A stretch of DNA of 33,608 nt from Chitinispirillales bacterium (GCA_031254455.1 JAIRUI010000040.1:1-33608); one strand, 5' to 3'; shown: positions 7,146-16,583, counted from the stretch's first letter. Numbers and translations are program-made. Notes: generated from the letters alone by a model not told the origin.

Positions 7146-8104
7146 GAACTCTCAAACCTAAAGCGTATTTTAGAACTGTCGGCGGGATTTTTAAAAATTT
7201 TTTTGCCGCAGAGTCGATTTTCCCGTTTTATGCGTCGCTGAAACTCACCGCTAAATGTAATTTCGGATGTCCGTTTTGTAATATACATACGCATTCGCAA
7301 GAAGATTTATCGACAGATGAAATTATAAAAATTTTGGATAATTTATCAAATTCGCCCGTTTTGATGACTTCGTTTGAAGGGGGAGAGCCGCTTTTAAGGC
7401 GGGATGTCGGAGAATTGCTTGAATATGCGCGAAAAAAATGTGATTTTTATCTGCTTTTTACTTCAAGCGCTAAAAATATTTTGGATTATCCTATGGAAAA
7501 ATATTGTGAAAACATTGATTTTCTGCATATTTCTATTGACGAAGGACACAACAATTTGGAAATGTTTGAGTCTCTTTACGAACTTGCAAAATTCAAAAGC
7601 GAATTGTCCGTACAAATTGTAGTCACCGAAGACACTATAGAAAAGCTGGAAGAAAAAGTGGTAAAATGCCGGTCGGCAAAAGCGAATTGCGTGGTAATTC
7701 CAGCCGCCGAAATGGACGGAGCGAAAAAGAAATCGTTTCCGAATATTGACAAATTTGAACGGGAAATTCGCCGCCTTAAAAATAAATATCCGGCTGTTAT
7801 TCATACTCCGTTAGGTTATTTTTCCGCATATAAAAATGCAAAATGTTCGTCGGCGTCGGTTATTATCGCCCCGAACGGAAAATTGTTTTATCCTTGTAAT
7901 ATTTTGGGTGATTTCGGCTGCGATTTGACTGAAACCGATTTCAAAAAGTGGCTCGTTTCCTCCGCCGCGAAATTCGCCCGTGAAAAAATGAAAAACTGTA
8001 AAATTAATTGCGGCTGGTACCAGTATTATTCGATTGATTCGTATTTGTCGCTTTCGACCATAGGCGAGGCGTTGTCGCCTATTTTTACAAAAAGTTTGAA
8101 ATGA
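7142..8104 (+). CDS. Radical SAM protein with a SPASM-like cysteine-rich C-terminus, function unknown
   Basis: 320 residues. The radical SAM motif is CNFGCPFC (Cys39, Cys43, Cys46), followed by the glycine-rich SAM-binding stretch FEGGEPLLRRDV near residue 80. The C-terminal third has further cysteines (AKCSSASVIIAPNGKLFYPC and NCKINC) in the arrangement of SPASM/twitch domains that hold auxiliary iron-sulfur clusters. Proteins of this type modify peptides or small molecules. Nothing nearby looks like a precursor peptide, so the substrate is unknown. The ATG overlaps the rlpA stop by 4 bases, so the two are almost certainly in one transcript. That suggests, but does not prove, a link to the cell envelope. 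A 99-base gap separates it from alaS. Confidence 0.8.
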   Translation: MRTLKPKAYFRTVGGIFKNFFAAESIFPFYASLKLTAKCNFGCPFCNIHTHSQEDLSTDEIIKILDNLSNSPVLMTSFEGGEPLLRRDVGELLEYARKKCDFYLLFTSSAKNILDYPMEKYCENIDFLHISIDEGHNNLEMFESLYELAKFKSELSVQIVVTEDTIEKLEEKVVKCRSAKANCVVIPAAEMDGAKKKSFPNIDKFEREIRRLKNKYPAVIHTPLGYFSAYKNAKCSSASVIIAPNGKLFYPCNILGDFGCDLTETDFKKWLVSSAAKFAREKMKNCKINCGWYQYYSIDSYLSLSTIGEALSPIFTKSLK

Positions 8105-8203
8105 AGTCGAAATACACTCTTCTTTCATTTGAAAAAATTGTATATTGTGCAACAATTGCATATATAAATCCCAAAATTAAATATTTCTGGGAATAGGGAA
8201 AAT

Positions 8204-10852
8204 ATGAAAACTGCAAAAGAAATTCGTCAAAGTTTTATTGATTTTTTTGTGAGCAAAAACCATACGTTCGTTCGCTCGGCTCCGGTTGTTCCCAACGACG
8301 ACCCGACGCTTATGTTTACCAATGCGGGAATGAATCAGTTCAAAACGATATTTTTGGGTGAAAACCCAAAGGGGCTCAAGAGAGCGGCAAATTCGCAAAA
8401 ATGTATGCGTGTTTCCGGCAAACACAACGATTTGGAAGAGGTCGGCGTAGATCACTATCATCATACGCTTTTTGAAATGCTTGGAAATTGGTCGTTTGGC
8501 GATTATTACAAAAAAGAGGCGATTTCTTGGGCTTGGCGACTGCTTACGGAAGTTTGGGAAATTCCGAAAGAAAAATTGTATGTGACAGTTTACAAAAACG
8601 ACGACGAAACCGAGAATTTTTGGAAAACGCTGACCGATATCGATACGACGCATGTTTCTCGACACGACGAAAAAGATAACTTTTGGGAAATGGGTGAAAC
8701 CGGTCCCTGCGGACCTTGCAGCGAAGTTCATATTGATTTGGGCGCAGGAATTTGTCCGCACGAACACGAAAAAGACCATAAATGCTGTGTAAACGGCGAA
8801 AATTGCCATAGATTTTTGGAGTTATGGAATTTGGTTTTTATTCAATACGAGCGTCAAAAAGACGGCTCGCTTAAAGAACTTCCCGCAAAACACGTAGATA
8901 CCGGAATGGGATTTGAACGGGTTGTGCGTGTAATGCAAGGGTTAAACTCAAATTACGACAGCGATTTGTTTTCGCCCGTCATAAAAAAGTTAGAAGAACT
9001 TTCCGGCAGGAAATACACGGCGTCCGACAAAACAGGCATTCCTTTCAGAGTGATCGCCGACCATGTCCGCGCTTTGGGGTTTGCGATAACCGACGGTGTT
9101 TTCCCCAGTAACGAAGGGCGCGGATACGTTTTGCGCAGGCTTTTGCGGCGGGCTTACAGATACGGACGGCAATTGGGATTTTCCGCTCCGTTTATATATA
9201 AATTGACGCCGGTTTTTGTAGAAATGATGGGCGAGGCGTATCCTGAAATTAGAGACAGGGCGGATTTTGTCGCTTCGGTTATAAAATCGGAAGAGGAACG
9301 CTTTGACGCAACTCTGGAAACGGGAATGGAAAAGTTTAATCAGGCTATAAGTTCGGCAAAAAAAGCGGGTAAAACAAAAATTTGCGGCGCGGACGTTTTT
9401 GCGCTTTATGACACCTACGGGTTTCCGGTCGATTTAACGAATTTACTTGCGCAGGAAAACGGATTTTCGGTCGATGAGGCCGGTTTTACCAAAGAAATGA
9501 AAGCGCAAAAAGAGCGTGCCAGAGCGGCGCGAAACGCAAACGACGAAGGGTTTTCACCCGACGGCTGGACGGAATTGATACAAAACGCCAAAACCGAATT
9601 TGCGGGGTATGTTTCGGATTTGATTACCGACGCGAAAGTGTGCCGTTATAAAATAATTTCGGAAAATAAGGCGCTCGCGGTATTTGAAAAAACGCCTTAT
9701 TACGCGGAAATGGGCGGACAGGTCGGCGATACGGGGGAAATTGCAAACGGGGATCTTACCGCAAAAATTACCGCTACGACAACTTGGAACGGAATGTCGG
9801 TGAGCGTTATCGAAAGTGTATTTTCTTTAAACAAAGACTTTTTTGAGAGCGGAAAAATCGTTTTGCGGCTTGATAACTTTCGCAGAAACGAAATAAGTCG
9901 TGCACATTCGGCTACGCACTTGTTACAGGCGGCTCTTACAAAAGTTTTGGGGGACCATGTTTCTCAGGCTGGTTCAAAAGTGGAAAACGGGAAATTAAGA
10001 TTTGATTTTACGCACTTTCAGGCGATTCCCAAAATGCAACTGTGTGAAATTGAAGATATTGTAAACGACTGGATTTTGCAAAATTTTCAAATATGTACAA
10101 ACGAAATGAATATCGACGAAGCTAAAGCAAGCGGCGCAAAGGCTCTTTTCGGCGAAAAATACGCAGACCGCGTGCGAGTAGTAAAAATGGGCGATGTTTC
10201 GGCGGAACTTTGCGGCGGAACTCACGCAAGAAATACAGGCGACATAGGCTCTTTTACGGTTTTGAGCGAGGCGTCGGTTTCCGCAGGCGTACGAAGAATT
10301 GAAGCGCTTGTCGGTAAAGAAGCGATAATTTTTTATAGAAGACAAGCCCAAATACTTTCACAGATTTCAAATTTACTGAAATGCGGTCAGGAAAATATTC
10401 CGGAAAAGGTTGAAAATCTGCAGCAGAAAATAAAAACACTTGAAACCGAAATAAAATCGGCTAATTTGAATACGGCGAAAGACAGTGTGGAAAGAATTGT
10501 TTCAAGCGTAAAAAGCGGTTCGAAAACATCGTTTGCCGTTTGCAATTTGGGGGTGACAAGCAAAGAAATTTTTACGGCGATTCACGACGGCGTAAGCGAA
10601 ACGATAATCGTCAAAGGTATAAATAATGTCGTGATTTGTCTTATAGCCGAGGCCGCAGGCGCGGTTATGATTGCGGCAAGCGCCGATAAAACGGCGAACG
10701 CAAACGGAATTTTGTGCGGGGATTTGGTCAAAAGAGCGGCGGCAAAAGTCGGCGGCGGCGGCGGCGGAAGCCCTATGAAAGCGCAGTCCGGCGGGAAAAA
10801 TCCCGCGGGCATTCCCGATGCGATTAGGGAAATTGAGACGTTATTAAAATAA
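8204..10852 (+). CDS. alaS: Alanine--tRNA ligase
   Basis: 882 residues, the normal length for bacterial AlaRS. It charges tRNA-Ala in the cytoplasm and edits Ser/Gly mischarging. Domains in order: class II catalytic core (about 1-240, with FTNAGMNQFK, HHHTLFEMLGNWSFGDY and WNLVFIQYER), tRNA-binding helical region (PSNEGRGYVLRRLLRRAYRYG), editing domain with the four zinc ligands His568 and His572 (HSATH) and Cys670 and His674 (CGGTH), and the oligomerisation/C-Ala domain ending with a Gly-rich KVGGGGGGSP loop. A Cys/His-rich insertion (CPHEHEKDHKCCVNGENC) lies just before RFLELWNLVF; similar small insertions occur in AlaRS from some other phyla. ATG at 8204 follows AGGG with 6-base spacing. 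It stands apart from the ribosomal block, separated by 236 bases. Confidence 0.98.
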   Translation: MKTAKEIRQSFIDFFVSKNHTFVRSAPVVPNDDPTLMFTNAGMNQFKTIFLGENPKGLKRAANSQKCMRVSGKHNDLEEVGVDHYHHTLFEMLGNWSFGDYYKKEAISWAWRLLTEVWEIPKEKLYVTVYKNDDETENFWKTLTDIDTTHVSRHDEKDNFWEMGETGPCGPCSEVHIDLGAGICPHEHEKDHKCCVNGENCHRFLELWNLVFIQYERQKDGSLKELPAKHVDTGMGFERVVRVMQGLNSNYDSDLFSPVIKKLEELSGRKYTASDKTGIPFRVIADHVRALGFAITDGVFPSNEGRGYVLRRLLRRAYRYGRQLGFSAPFIYKLTPVFVEMMGEAYPEIRDRADFVASVIKSEEERFDATLETGMEKFNQAISSAKKAGKTKICGADVFALYDTYGFPVDLTNLLAQENGFSVDEAGFTKEMKAQKERARAARNANDEGFSPDGWTELIQNAKTEFAGYVSDLITDAKVCRYKIISENKALAVFEKTPYYAEMGGQVGDTGEIANGDLTAKITATTTWNGMSVSVIESVFSLNKDFFESGKIVLRLDNFRRNEISRAHSATHLLQAALTKVLGDHVSQAGSKVENGKLRFDFTHFQAIPKMQLCEIEDIVNDWILQNFQICTNEMNIDEAKASGAKALFGEKYADRVRVVKMGDVSAELCGGTHARNTGDIGSFTVLSEASVSAGVRRIEALVGKEAIIFYRRQAQILSQISNLLKCGQENIPEKVENLQQKIKTLETEIKSANLNTAKDSVERIVSSVKSGSKTSFAVCNLGVTSKEIFTAIHDGVSETIIVKGINNVVICLIAEAAGAVMIAASADKTANANGILCGDLVKRAAAKVGGGGGGSPMKAQSGGKNPAGIPDAIREIETLLK

Positions 10853-10899
10853 CGGAAAAGTCGTCAAAATAATTTTTTAATGAAAATTTAATTTTTCTC

Positions 10900-10929
10900 T
10901 TGACTTTCATTTGCGTTTTATGGTACATT
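10900..10929 (+). promoter_or_regulatory. Sigma-70-like promoter ahead of tuf and the ribosomal block
   Basis: TTGACT (10900-10905), an 18-base spacer, and TACATT (10924-10929). This is the best promoter-like pair in the 236-base alaS-tuf gap. It would give a leader of roughly 150 bases before tuf. I could not recognise a known ribosomal-protein leader structure in that leader, and no clear terminator for alaS is visible. Confidence 0.45.
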
Positions 10930-11088
10930 TGTGTCGGCTGCTATGAAATTTTTTGTCAAAACGTATTAAACATTAATCAATTTGTTTTTCGTGTGGCGGG
11001 TATTTAATGTGGATTTCGGCAGTTGTTTTGTGTTGTTTGTGTTGATAGTGAGAAAATAATTAATTGAAATTCTATAGGAGGAATTATT

Positions 11089-12291
11089 ATGGGCAAAGAG
11101 AAATTTGTTAGAACGAAACCCCACGTAAATGTGGGAACTATCGGGCATGTCGACCACGGTAAAACCACTCTTACGGCAGCGATTTGCACCATACAGGCAA
11201 AAAAGTATGGCGGTGTGGCTAAAAAATACGATGAAATTGACGCGGCGCCGGAAGAAAAAGAAAGAGGAATTACGATTGCTACCGCTCACGTTGAGTATGA
11301 GACGGGAAATCGCCATTATGCGCACGTCGACTGTCCGGGACATGCGGACTACATTAAAAATATGGTTACCGGAGCGGCTCAGATGGACGGTGCGATTCTT
11401 GTCGTTTCGGCGGCGGACGGACCTATGCCTCAGACCAGAGAACACATTTTGCTCGCTCGTCAGGTAGGCGTTCCGAAAATTGTCGTATATCTAAATAAAA
11501 TTGATATGGTCGACGACCAGGAACTTGTTGAACTTGTTGAAATGGAAGTCCGTGATTTGCTCACGAAATATGAGTTTGACGGGGACAATACTCCGATTAT
11601 TCGCGGTTCCGCCCTTAAAGCGTTGGAAGATGCGGCAAAAGGTTCTGTTTCCGAACAAGGTTCCGAATCCATTCAAAAACTTATGGACGCGATTGATACT
11701 TATATTCCGCAGCCTGTACGTGAAATCGACAAACCTTTCCTTATGCCTGTAGAAGATGTGTTTTCTATTACGGGACGCGGAACGGTTGCAACCGGCAGAA
11801 TTGAGCGCGGCGTGGTAAAAGTAAACGAGGCTGTAGAAATAGTTGGTATTAAAGATACTAGATCGTCCACGGTTACCGGAGTTGAAATGTTTCGTAAATT
11901 ACTTGATCAGGGCGAAGCCGGCGATAATGTGGGCTGTCTGCTGAGAGGTGTTGACAAAGATCAGATTGAGCGCGGAATGGTTCTTGCGAAACCCGGCTCT
12001 ATTACTCCTCATAAAAATTTCAAGGCGGAAGTTTATGTGTTGAGCAAAGACGAAGGCGGTCGTCATAAACCGTTTTTTAACGGTTATCGTCCGCAGTTCT
12101 ATTTCAGAACGACTGACGTTACGGGCGACATAGAATTGGCTGCGGGAGTTGAAATGATTATGCCGGGAGATAATACGTCTTTTACGGTTAATTTGATTAA
12201 TTCAATCGCTATGGAAAAAGGTCTTCGTTTCGCAATTCGTGAAGGCGGAAGAACAGTCGGCGCAGGCGCGGTTACCGATATTATTGCGTAA
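11089..12291 (+). CDS. tuf: Elongation factor Tu
   Basis: 400 residues. The GTPase delivers aminoacyl-tRNA to the ribosome. All G motifs are present: GHVDHGKT (19-26), the switch I RGITI, DCPGH, NKID and the SAL motif (GSALKA). Domains 2 and 3 follow ([30 protein letters not shown]), ending in the normal [11 protein letters not shown]. The ATG is preceded by AGGAGG with 7-base spacing. It heads the block that continues with rpsJ 13 bases later. rpsL, rpsG and fusA, often just upstream of tuf in a str operon, are not here; alaS is instead. Confidence 0.99.
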   Translation: MGKEKFVRTKPHVNVGTIGHVDHGKTTLTAAICTIQAKKYGGVAKKYDEIDAAPEEKERGITIATAHVEYETGNRHYAHVDCPGHADYIKNMVTGAAQMDGAILVVSAADGPMPQTREHILLARQVGVPKIVVYLNKIDMVDDQELVELVEMEVRDLLTKYEFDGDNTPIIRGSALKALEDAAKGSVSEQGSESIQKLMDAIDTYIPQPVREIDKPFLMPVEDVFSITGRGTVATGRIERGVVKVNEAVEIVGIKDTRSSTVTGVEMFRKLLDQGEAGDNVGCLLRGVDKDQIERGMVLAKPGSITPHKNFKAEVYVLSKDEGGRHKPFFNGYRPQFYFRTTDVTGDIELAAGVEMIMPGDNTSFTVNLINSIAMEKGLRFAIREGGRTVGAGAVTDIIA

Positions 12292-12304
12292 ATAGGGGTT
12301 GTTT

Positions 12305-12610
12305 GTGAGCGATAAGATTAGAATAAGATTGAAATCCTATGACCATGCCGTTCTTGATAGTTCGGCTAAGGAAATCGCTAGGATAGCTATAGGAGCCGGC
12401 GCTCGCGTGTTGGGACCGATTCCGTTGCCGGTGGAAAGAGTCGTATATACCGTGCTTCGTTCTCCTCACGTGAATAAAAAATCGCGTGAGCAGTTTGAGA
12501 CGCGGGTTCATAAACGGCTTGTTGATATTGTTGAATCGACATCTCAGACGGTGGAAGCGCTTATGAAGCTGGATCTGCCTGCCGGAGTTGTCGCTGAAAT
12601 CAAGGTTTGA
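12305..12610 (+). CDS. rpsJ: 30S ribosomal protein S10
   Basis: 101 residues from a GTG start at 12305, chosen because AGGGG (12294-12298) lies 6 bases upstream. The in-frame TTG at 12299 would sit directly on the Shine-Dalgarno sequence. S10 sequence signatures [22 protein letters not shown] and the [14 protein letters not shown] segment are intact. S10 is a head-domain protein of the small subunit and also a transcription antitermination partner (NusE). First gene of the S10 section. Confidence 0.98.
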   Translation: MSDKIRIRLKSYDHAVLDSSAKEIARIAIGAGARVLGPIPLPVERVVYTVLRSPHVNKKSREQFETRVHKRLVDIVESTSQTVEALMKLDLPAGVVAEIKV

Positions 12611-12631
12611 TTTAAATAGAGTTGTGGTAAA

Positions 12632-13357
12632 ATGTTTGGTTTAATGGGTAAAAAAATAGGTATGACGCGTATTTCAAACGCTGAAACGGGTTTGATTATA
12701 CCGGTTACGGTAGTTCAAATAGGCAAGAATGTCGTTCTTCAGGTCAAAACGCCTGAAAATGACGGTTATTCCGCCGCACAAATCGGATTTGATGTTGTTG
12801 AAAAACGCGGAACGCCAACCGGCAAGGATGGGAAACCAGTATCGCTTGAATATCCGAAATCTAAAAGCGGAAAAACTATAGAGGCGCGTAAATATAAAGG
12901 CAGTCAGTCGAATTCCGAAGTATGTCATGCGTTGAAATATAAATCGGAACCCGTTCGTTATATAAAAGAGTTTGTTATAGAAGACGGTGAGAAAGTGGAG
13001 TCCGGGCAACTTTTAGGGGTTGAAAACTTTAAGGGAGTTCAGTTTGTTGATGTTACCGGGACTATAAAAGGGAGAGGGTTTGCCGGAACCGTTAAGCGTT
13101 ATGGATTTCATTTGGGACGTCATACGCACGGTAATACAAATTATCGCGAAAGAGGATCGCTTGGCGCGGGAACTTTTCCGGCGCGAGTTTTCCCAGGTGT
13201 GAAGATGGCCGGACATTACGGTAATACGCGAAAGACAATTCGCGGTTGTGAAATTGTTGGAATAGACGAAGAAAATGGCGTTCTTTTTGTTAAGGGAGCG
13301 ATACCCGGCAAGACGAATGGACTTGTTTTTGTCAAAAAAAATTTTGTGAAAGCATAA
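12632..13357 (+). CDS. rplC: 50S ribosomal protein L3
   Basis: 241 residues, slightly longer than the common 205-215. It starts MFGLMGKKIGMTRI, typical for L3, though only a weak Shine-Dalgarno sequence is seen. The long central extension that reaches toward the peptidyl-transferase centre is present (GRGFAGTVKRYGFHLGRHTHG, then SLGAGTFPARVFPGVKMAGHYG). An early assembly protein of the large subunit. The extra length lies in the first half (PKSKSGKTIEARKYKGSQSN). Confidence 0.98.
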   Translation: MFGLMGKKIGMTRISNAETGLIIPVTVVQIGKNVVLQVKTPENDGYSAAQIGFDVVEKRGTPTGKDGKPVSLEYPKSKSGKTIEARKYKGSQSNSEVCHALKYKSEPVRYIKEFVIEDGEKVESGQLLGVENFKGVQFVDVTGTIKGRGFAGTVKRYGFHLGRHTHGNTNYRERGSLGAGTFPARVFPGVKMAGHYGNTRKTIRGCEIVGIDEENGVLFVKGAIPGKTNGLVFVKKNFVKA

Positions 13358-13374
13358 TCGGACGGTAAAAAAAT

Positions 13375-14019
13375 ATGAAAGCAAAAGTTTATACAGCAGA
13401 CGGCAGTGTTAATGGGACGGTTGAATTGCCGGCAAGTATTTTTGGCGTAGAACCGAACAATGCGCTTTTGCATACGGTTATAGTCGGGTATTTGGCAAAC
13501 CGGAGACAGGGAACCGCTAAAACAAAAAGCCGTTCCGAAGTTAGCGGCGGCGGTAAAAAACCTTGGAAACAAAAAGGAACAGGACGAGCGCGTTCAGGTT
13601 CAAATACTTCGCCGGTTTGGACGCGAGGCGGTAAAGCGCACGGGGCTCAACCTAGAGATTACAGGCATAGTATTACTCGTAAAATGAGAAGAAAAGCGTT
13701 GTTGTGTGCATATTCGGTTCGCGCTTCTGAAGAAAGAATCGGGATAGTATCCGGACTTAATATTGAACAACCGAAAACAAAAATAGTCTCTGATTTGTTG
13801 AATAAAATCGGCGTTTTTGGAAATGGAAAAACGTACAATGGAAAAACTTTATTGATAATATCGCCGGATAACCGTAACATTTATCTGTCCGGACGTAATT
13901 TGAAAGACGTAGATGTTAAAATCGTTAACGATGTCAATGCGTATGACGTTGTTCGTGCGTCGAATATTATTTTTGCGGACGAAAATCTTATAAGTAAAAT
14001 AGAGGAGATGGCTGCGTAA
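13375..14019 (+). CDS. rplD: 50S ribosomal protein L4
   Basis: 214 residues. The conserved loop that enters the exit tunnel is present (GGGKKPWKQKGTGRARSGS, then SPVWTRGGKAHGAQPRDY). In enterobacteria L4 also represses its own S10 operon; I could not see a matching leader here. Its TAA shares one base with the ATG of rplW (TAATG at 14017-14021), so translation of the two is coupled. Confidence 0.98.
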   Translation: MKAKVYTADGSVNGTVELPASIFGVEPNNALLHTVIVGYLANRRQGTAKTKSRSEVSGGGKKPWKQKGTGRARSGSNTSPVWTRGGKAHGAQPRDYRHSITRKMRRKALLCAYSVRASEERIGIVSGLNIEQPKTKIVSDLLNKIGVFGNGKTYNGKTLLIISPDNRNIYLSGRNLKDVDVKIVNDVNAYDVVRASNIIFADENLISKIEEMAA

Positions 14020-14315
14020 TGAGTATTCATCATTTGATAATAATAGAACCTTTGATTACTGAAAGAAACAGCATTTTACAAACCGAAGGTAAGTTCGCGT
14101 TTAAAGTAGCCGTTAATGCTACGAAATCGGAAATTAAAGATGCGGTGGAAGAAATTTTTAAGGCAAAAAAAATAAAAGTTTTATCGGTTAATACTATGAA
14201 CTATTCAGGTAAGAAAAAGCGGGTCGGACGTTATCTTGGCAGCCGTCCCGATTGGAAAAAAGCGATAGTAAAGATTGAAAACGGCAAAGATTTGGACCTT
14301 TTCAATGAGATATGA
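14019..14315 (+). CDS. rplW: 50S ribosomal protein L23
   Basis: 98 residues. Signatures include the PLITERNSIL start region and the VLSVNTMNYSGKKKRVGRYL segment. L23 sits at the exit-tunnel rim and is the docking site for trigger factor and SRP. It overlaps rplD by one base; a 54-base gap then precedes rplB, with a GAAAGAGG ribosome-binding region. Confidence 0.97.
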   Translation: MSIHHLIIIEPLITERNSILQTEGKFAFKVAVNATKSEIKDAVEEIFKAKKIKVLSVNTMNYSGKKKRVGRYLGSRPDWKKAIVKIENGKDLDLFNEI

Positions 14316-14369
14316 TAATGAATTTAAATTTTTTAATGGTCAGACGTACGGGAAGAAAGAGGAATTGTA

Positions 14370-15194
14370 ATGGCAATTAAAACTTACAAACCCACCACGC
14401 CAACGCTTAGATACAAATCAGTTGTTGTTCGCGAGCAGGTGACGACCGATAAGCCGTACAAACCCTTGTTGGTTGACAAAAAAAGTACGGGGGGACGTAA
14501 TAGAGACGGGAGAATAACTACTCGTTTTCGCGGCGGCGGTCACAAAAGAAAATATCGTTTAGTCGATTTTAGACAAAATAAATTTGATGTCCCCGGTGTG
14601 GTGGAAACTATTGAGTACGATCCAAACAGAACTGCTAATATCGCATTGATAAAGTATGTTGATGGAGAGAGACGTTATATTTTGGCGACAGCGAATATGG
14701 CGGTCGGCAATGTAATCGTTACTAGTGAAAATGCGGAACCTACCGAAGGCAATCGTATTTTACTTAAAAATGTTCCGTTAGGTTATGACGTATGTAATCT
14801 TGAAATGAAAGCGGGTAAAGGCGGGCAAATAGCAAGAGGCGCCGGAGCTTTTGCAAAAGTTATTGCAAAAGACGGAAAATTTGTTCAACTCAAACTGCCG
14901 TCTTCGGAAATAAGAAATTTTCCGGATACGCTTTTTGCGACAATCGGGCAGATGAGTAATATTGAACATGCGAACGAAGTAATAGGTTCTGCCGGTCGTG
15001 TGCGCTGGAGAGGCCGCCGTCCGCATAACCGCGGCGTTTCGATGAACCCTGTCGATCACCCGATGGGAGGCGGTGAAGGTAAACATGCTGGAGGACATCC
15101 GAAGTCACCGTGGGGACAAAAAGCTAAAGGGCTTAAAACGCGTTCAAAGAAGTCTTTGTCTGATAAATACATTGTAAGCAGAAGAAAGAAATAG
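14370..15194 (+). CDS. rplB: 50S ribosomal protein L2
   Basis: 274 residues, normal length. L2 binds 23S rRNA near the peptidyl-transferase centre and is needed for subunit association. Both the OB-like N-domain (RFRGGGHKRKYRLVDFRQ) and the SH3-like C-domain (RGRRPHNRGVSMNPVDHPMG) are intact. Met replaces the His found in the HPHGGG form of the C-terminal motif of many species, a variation also seen in other phyla. Confidence 0.98.
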   Translation: MAIKTYKPTTPTLRYKSVVVREQVTTDKPYKPLLVDKKSTGGRNRDGRITTRFRGGGHKRKYRLVDFRQNKFDVPGVVETIEYDPNRTANIALIKYVDGERRYILATANMAVGNVIVTSENAEPTEGNRILLKNVPLGYDVCNLEMKAGKGGQIARGAGAFAKVIAKDGKFVQLKLPSSEIRNFPDTLFATIGQMSNIEHANEVIGSAGRVRWRGRRPHNRGVSMNPVDHPMGGGEGKHAGGHPKSPWGQKAKGLKTRSKKSLSDKYIVSRRKK

Positions 15195-15208
15195 AGGTAA
15201 AATAATTT

Positions 15209-15487
15209 ATGGCTCGTTCTATTAAAAAAGGCCCTTTTGTGGATAAGCATCTTTATAAAAAGATTGAAGATTTGAATAGCGCCGGAAAGAAGAATGTTGT
15301 GAAGACTTGGTCGCGCCGTTCTTTAATTATTCCGGATTTTGTCGGTCATACTTTTTCTGTTCATAATGGGAATAAATTTATTCCGGTTTATGTTTCGGAA
15401 AATATGGTAGGTCATAAACTTGGTGAATTTGCTCCGACACGCACGTTTCGCGGTCATGCCGGAGACAAAAAAGCATCGTCTAAATAG
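15209..15487 (+). CDS. rpsS: 30S ribosomal protein S19
   Basis: 92 residues, starting [20 protein letters not shown], the usual S19 opening, and containing [22 protein letters not shown] and [15 protein letters not shown] small-subunit head protein contacting the A-site region. It lies 14 bases after rplB and 15 before rplV. Confidence 0.98.
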   Translation: MARSIKKGPFVDKHLYKKIEDLNSAGKKNVVKTWSRRSLIIPDFVGHTFSVHNGNKFIPVYVSENMVGHKLGEFAPTRTFRGHAGDKKASSK

Positions 15488-15502
15488 CGGGAATATAGAA
15501 TT

Positions 15503-15889
15503 ATGGTAGATAAAAAAGAAGAAAAAAGAATTCCTCAAGCCGGCGCGAAAGTTAAAAATATTCGTTCGTCCGCTCGCAAAGCGCGTCTCGTTGTTGACGA
15601 AGTGAGAGGAAAAAAAGTCGGCGAAGCGTTGGCTTTATTGAAATTTTCTATACACAAACACGTGTCTAGAGATGTCGAGAAACTTATTAAGTCGGCGTTG
15701 GCAAATCTTGAATATAAAAATTCAGATATTAATATTGAGCCGAAAGATGTTGTTGTTAAGGCGATTTGGGTTGATGAAGGCGCTACTCTTAAACGTTTCC
15801 AGCCGAAAGCGCAGGGGCGTGCCGGAAGAATTCTTAAACGCATGTGTCATATATCGGTAATTGTAGCGAGTAACGTTGAAAATAATTAG
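15503..15889 (+). CDS. rplV: 50S ribosomal protein L22
   Basis: 128 residues, about 15 longer than common L22 because of a charged N-terminal stretch (VDKKEEKRIPQAG) before the conserved core (VKNIRSSARKARLVVDEVRG). The tunnel-lining beta-hairpin (EGATLKRFQPKAQGRAGRI) is intact. The ATG at 15503 has a GGGAA-like site upstream. Confidence 0.97.
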   Translation: MVDKKEEKRIPQAGAKVKNIRSSARKARLVVDEVRGKKVGEALALLKFSIHKHVSRDVEKLIKSALANLEYKNSDINIEPKDVVVKAIWVDEGATLKRFQPKAQGRAGRILKRMCHISVIVASNVENN

Positions 15890-15901
15890 GAGGATAGCGG
15901 C

Positions 15902-16564
15902 TTGGGTCAAAAAGTAAACCCTATTGGTTTGAGATTAGGTATCACAAGAAAAAGTTATTCCAATTGGTATAGCGATGATAATGTTGCCGGGTGTGTTCGA
16001 GAAGATTCTCTTATTCGCGATTATCTTAAAAAACGTCTTGAGAAAGCGGGTATATCTTCCATATATATAGCGAGGAAGGCTCAGAAAGTTCTTGTCGAAC
16101 TCAACGCTTCCAGACCCGGTATCGTTATAGGTAAAAAAGGCGAAGAAGTCGAAAAAGTTAAAAATGAACTAAAATATCTTACTAAAAAAGATGTTGAAGT
16201 TTCCGTTAAAGAGATTAAGAAACCGGAAATCGACGCTCAATTGGTTGCAAACAACATTGCTACTCAGATTGAAGGACGCGTTGCTTATAAAAGAGCGGTG
16301 AAAAAGGCTCTTTCTACCGCTATGCGCATGGATGCGGAAGGTATAAAAATTAAGGTAGGCGGACGTCTTAACGGCGCTGAAATAGCAAGACAAGAAGAGT
16401 TTAAAGAAGGGCGCACTCCTTTACATACGCTTCGCGCGGATATTGATTATGCAACGGCTACAGCGCATACTACATACGGCTGTATCGGTATAAAAGTGTG
16501 GATTTGCAAAGGTGAAAAATTGTCTTTAAAAGACGAAAGAGCATCTTTGGACGATAAGAAATAA
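15902..16564 (+). CDS. rpsC: 30S ribosomal protein S3
   Basis: 220 residues from a TTG start at 15902, with AGGAGG about 8 bases upstream. It begins GQKVNPIGLRLGITRKSYSN, the standard S3 opening. The KH domain GxxG loop is the GKKG in IVIGKKGEEVEKVKNEL, and the C-terminal domain has GRLNGAEIARQEEFKEGRTP. S3 lines the mRNA entry channel. Non-ATG initiation of a core ribosomal gene is one of five TTG cases in this block. Confidence 0.98.
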   Translation: MGQKVNPIGLRLGITRKSYSNWYSDDNVAGCVREDSLIRDYLKKRLEKAGISSIYIARKAQKVLVELNASRPGIVIGKKGEEVEKVKNELKYLTKKDVEVSVKEIKKPEIDAQLVANNIATQIEGRVAYKRAVKKALSTAMRMDAEGIKIKVGGRLNGAEIARQEEFKEGRTPLHTLRADIDYATATAHTTYGCIGIKVWICKGEKLSLKDERASLDDKK

Positions 16565-16583
16565 AGTTGAAAGGAAAATATAA

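Noticed and set aside
8148..8160. Small inverted repeat TGCAA-CAA-TTGCA before alaS
   Set aside because: Only five-base arms in an AT-rich gap; not distinguishable from chance and not linked to a recognisable T-box or other element.
8177..8809. 210-codon minus-strand frame over alaS
   Set aside because: It lies entirely opposite conserved AlaRS sequence, has no recognisable domain, and such long shadows are expected from the codon usage here.
10966..11445. 159-codon minus-strand frame across the tuf leader and start
   Set aside because: Most of it is opposite the highly conserved EF-Tu N-terminus; no ribosome-binding site or family match supports it.
15040..15090. Met instead of His in the HPHGGG motif of L2
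   Set aside because: HPMGGG forms occur in other bacterial phyla and the His of the preceding VDHP is kept, so it is normal variation.
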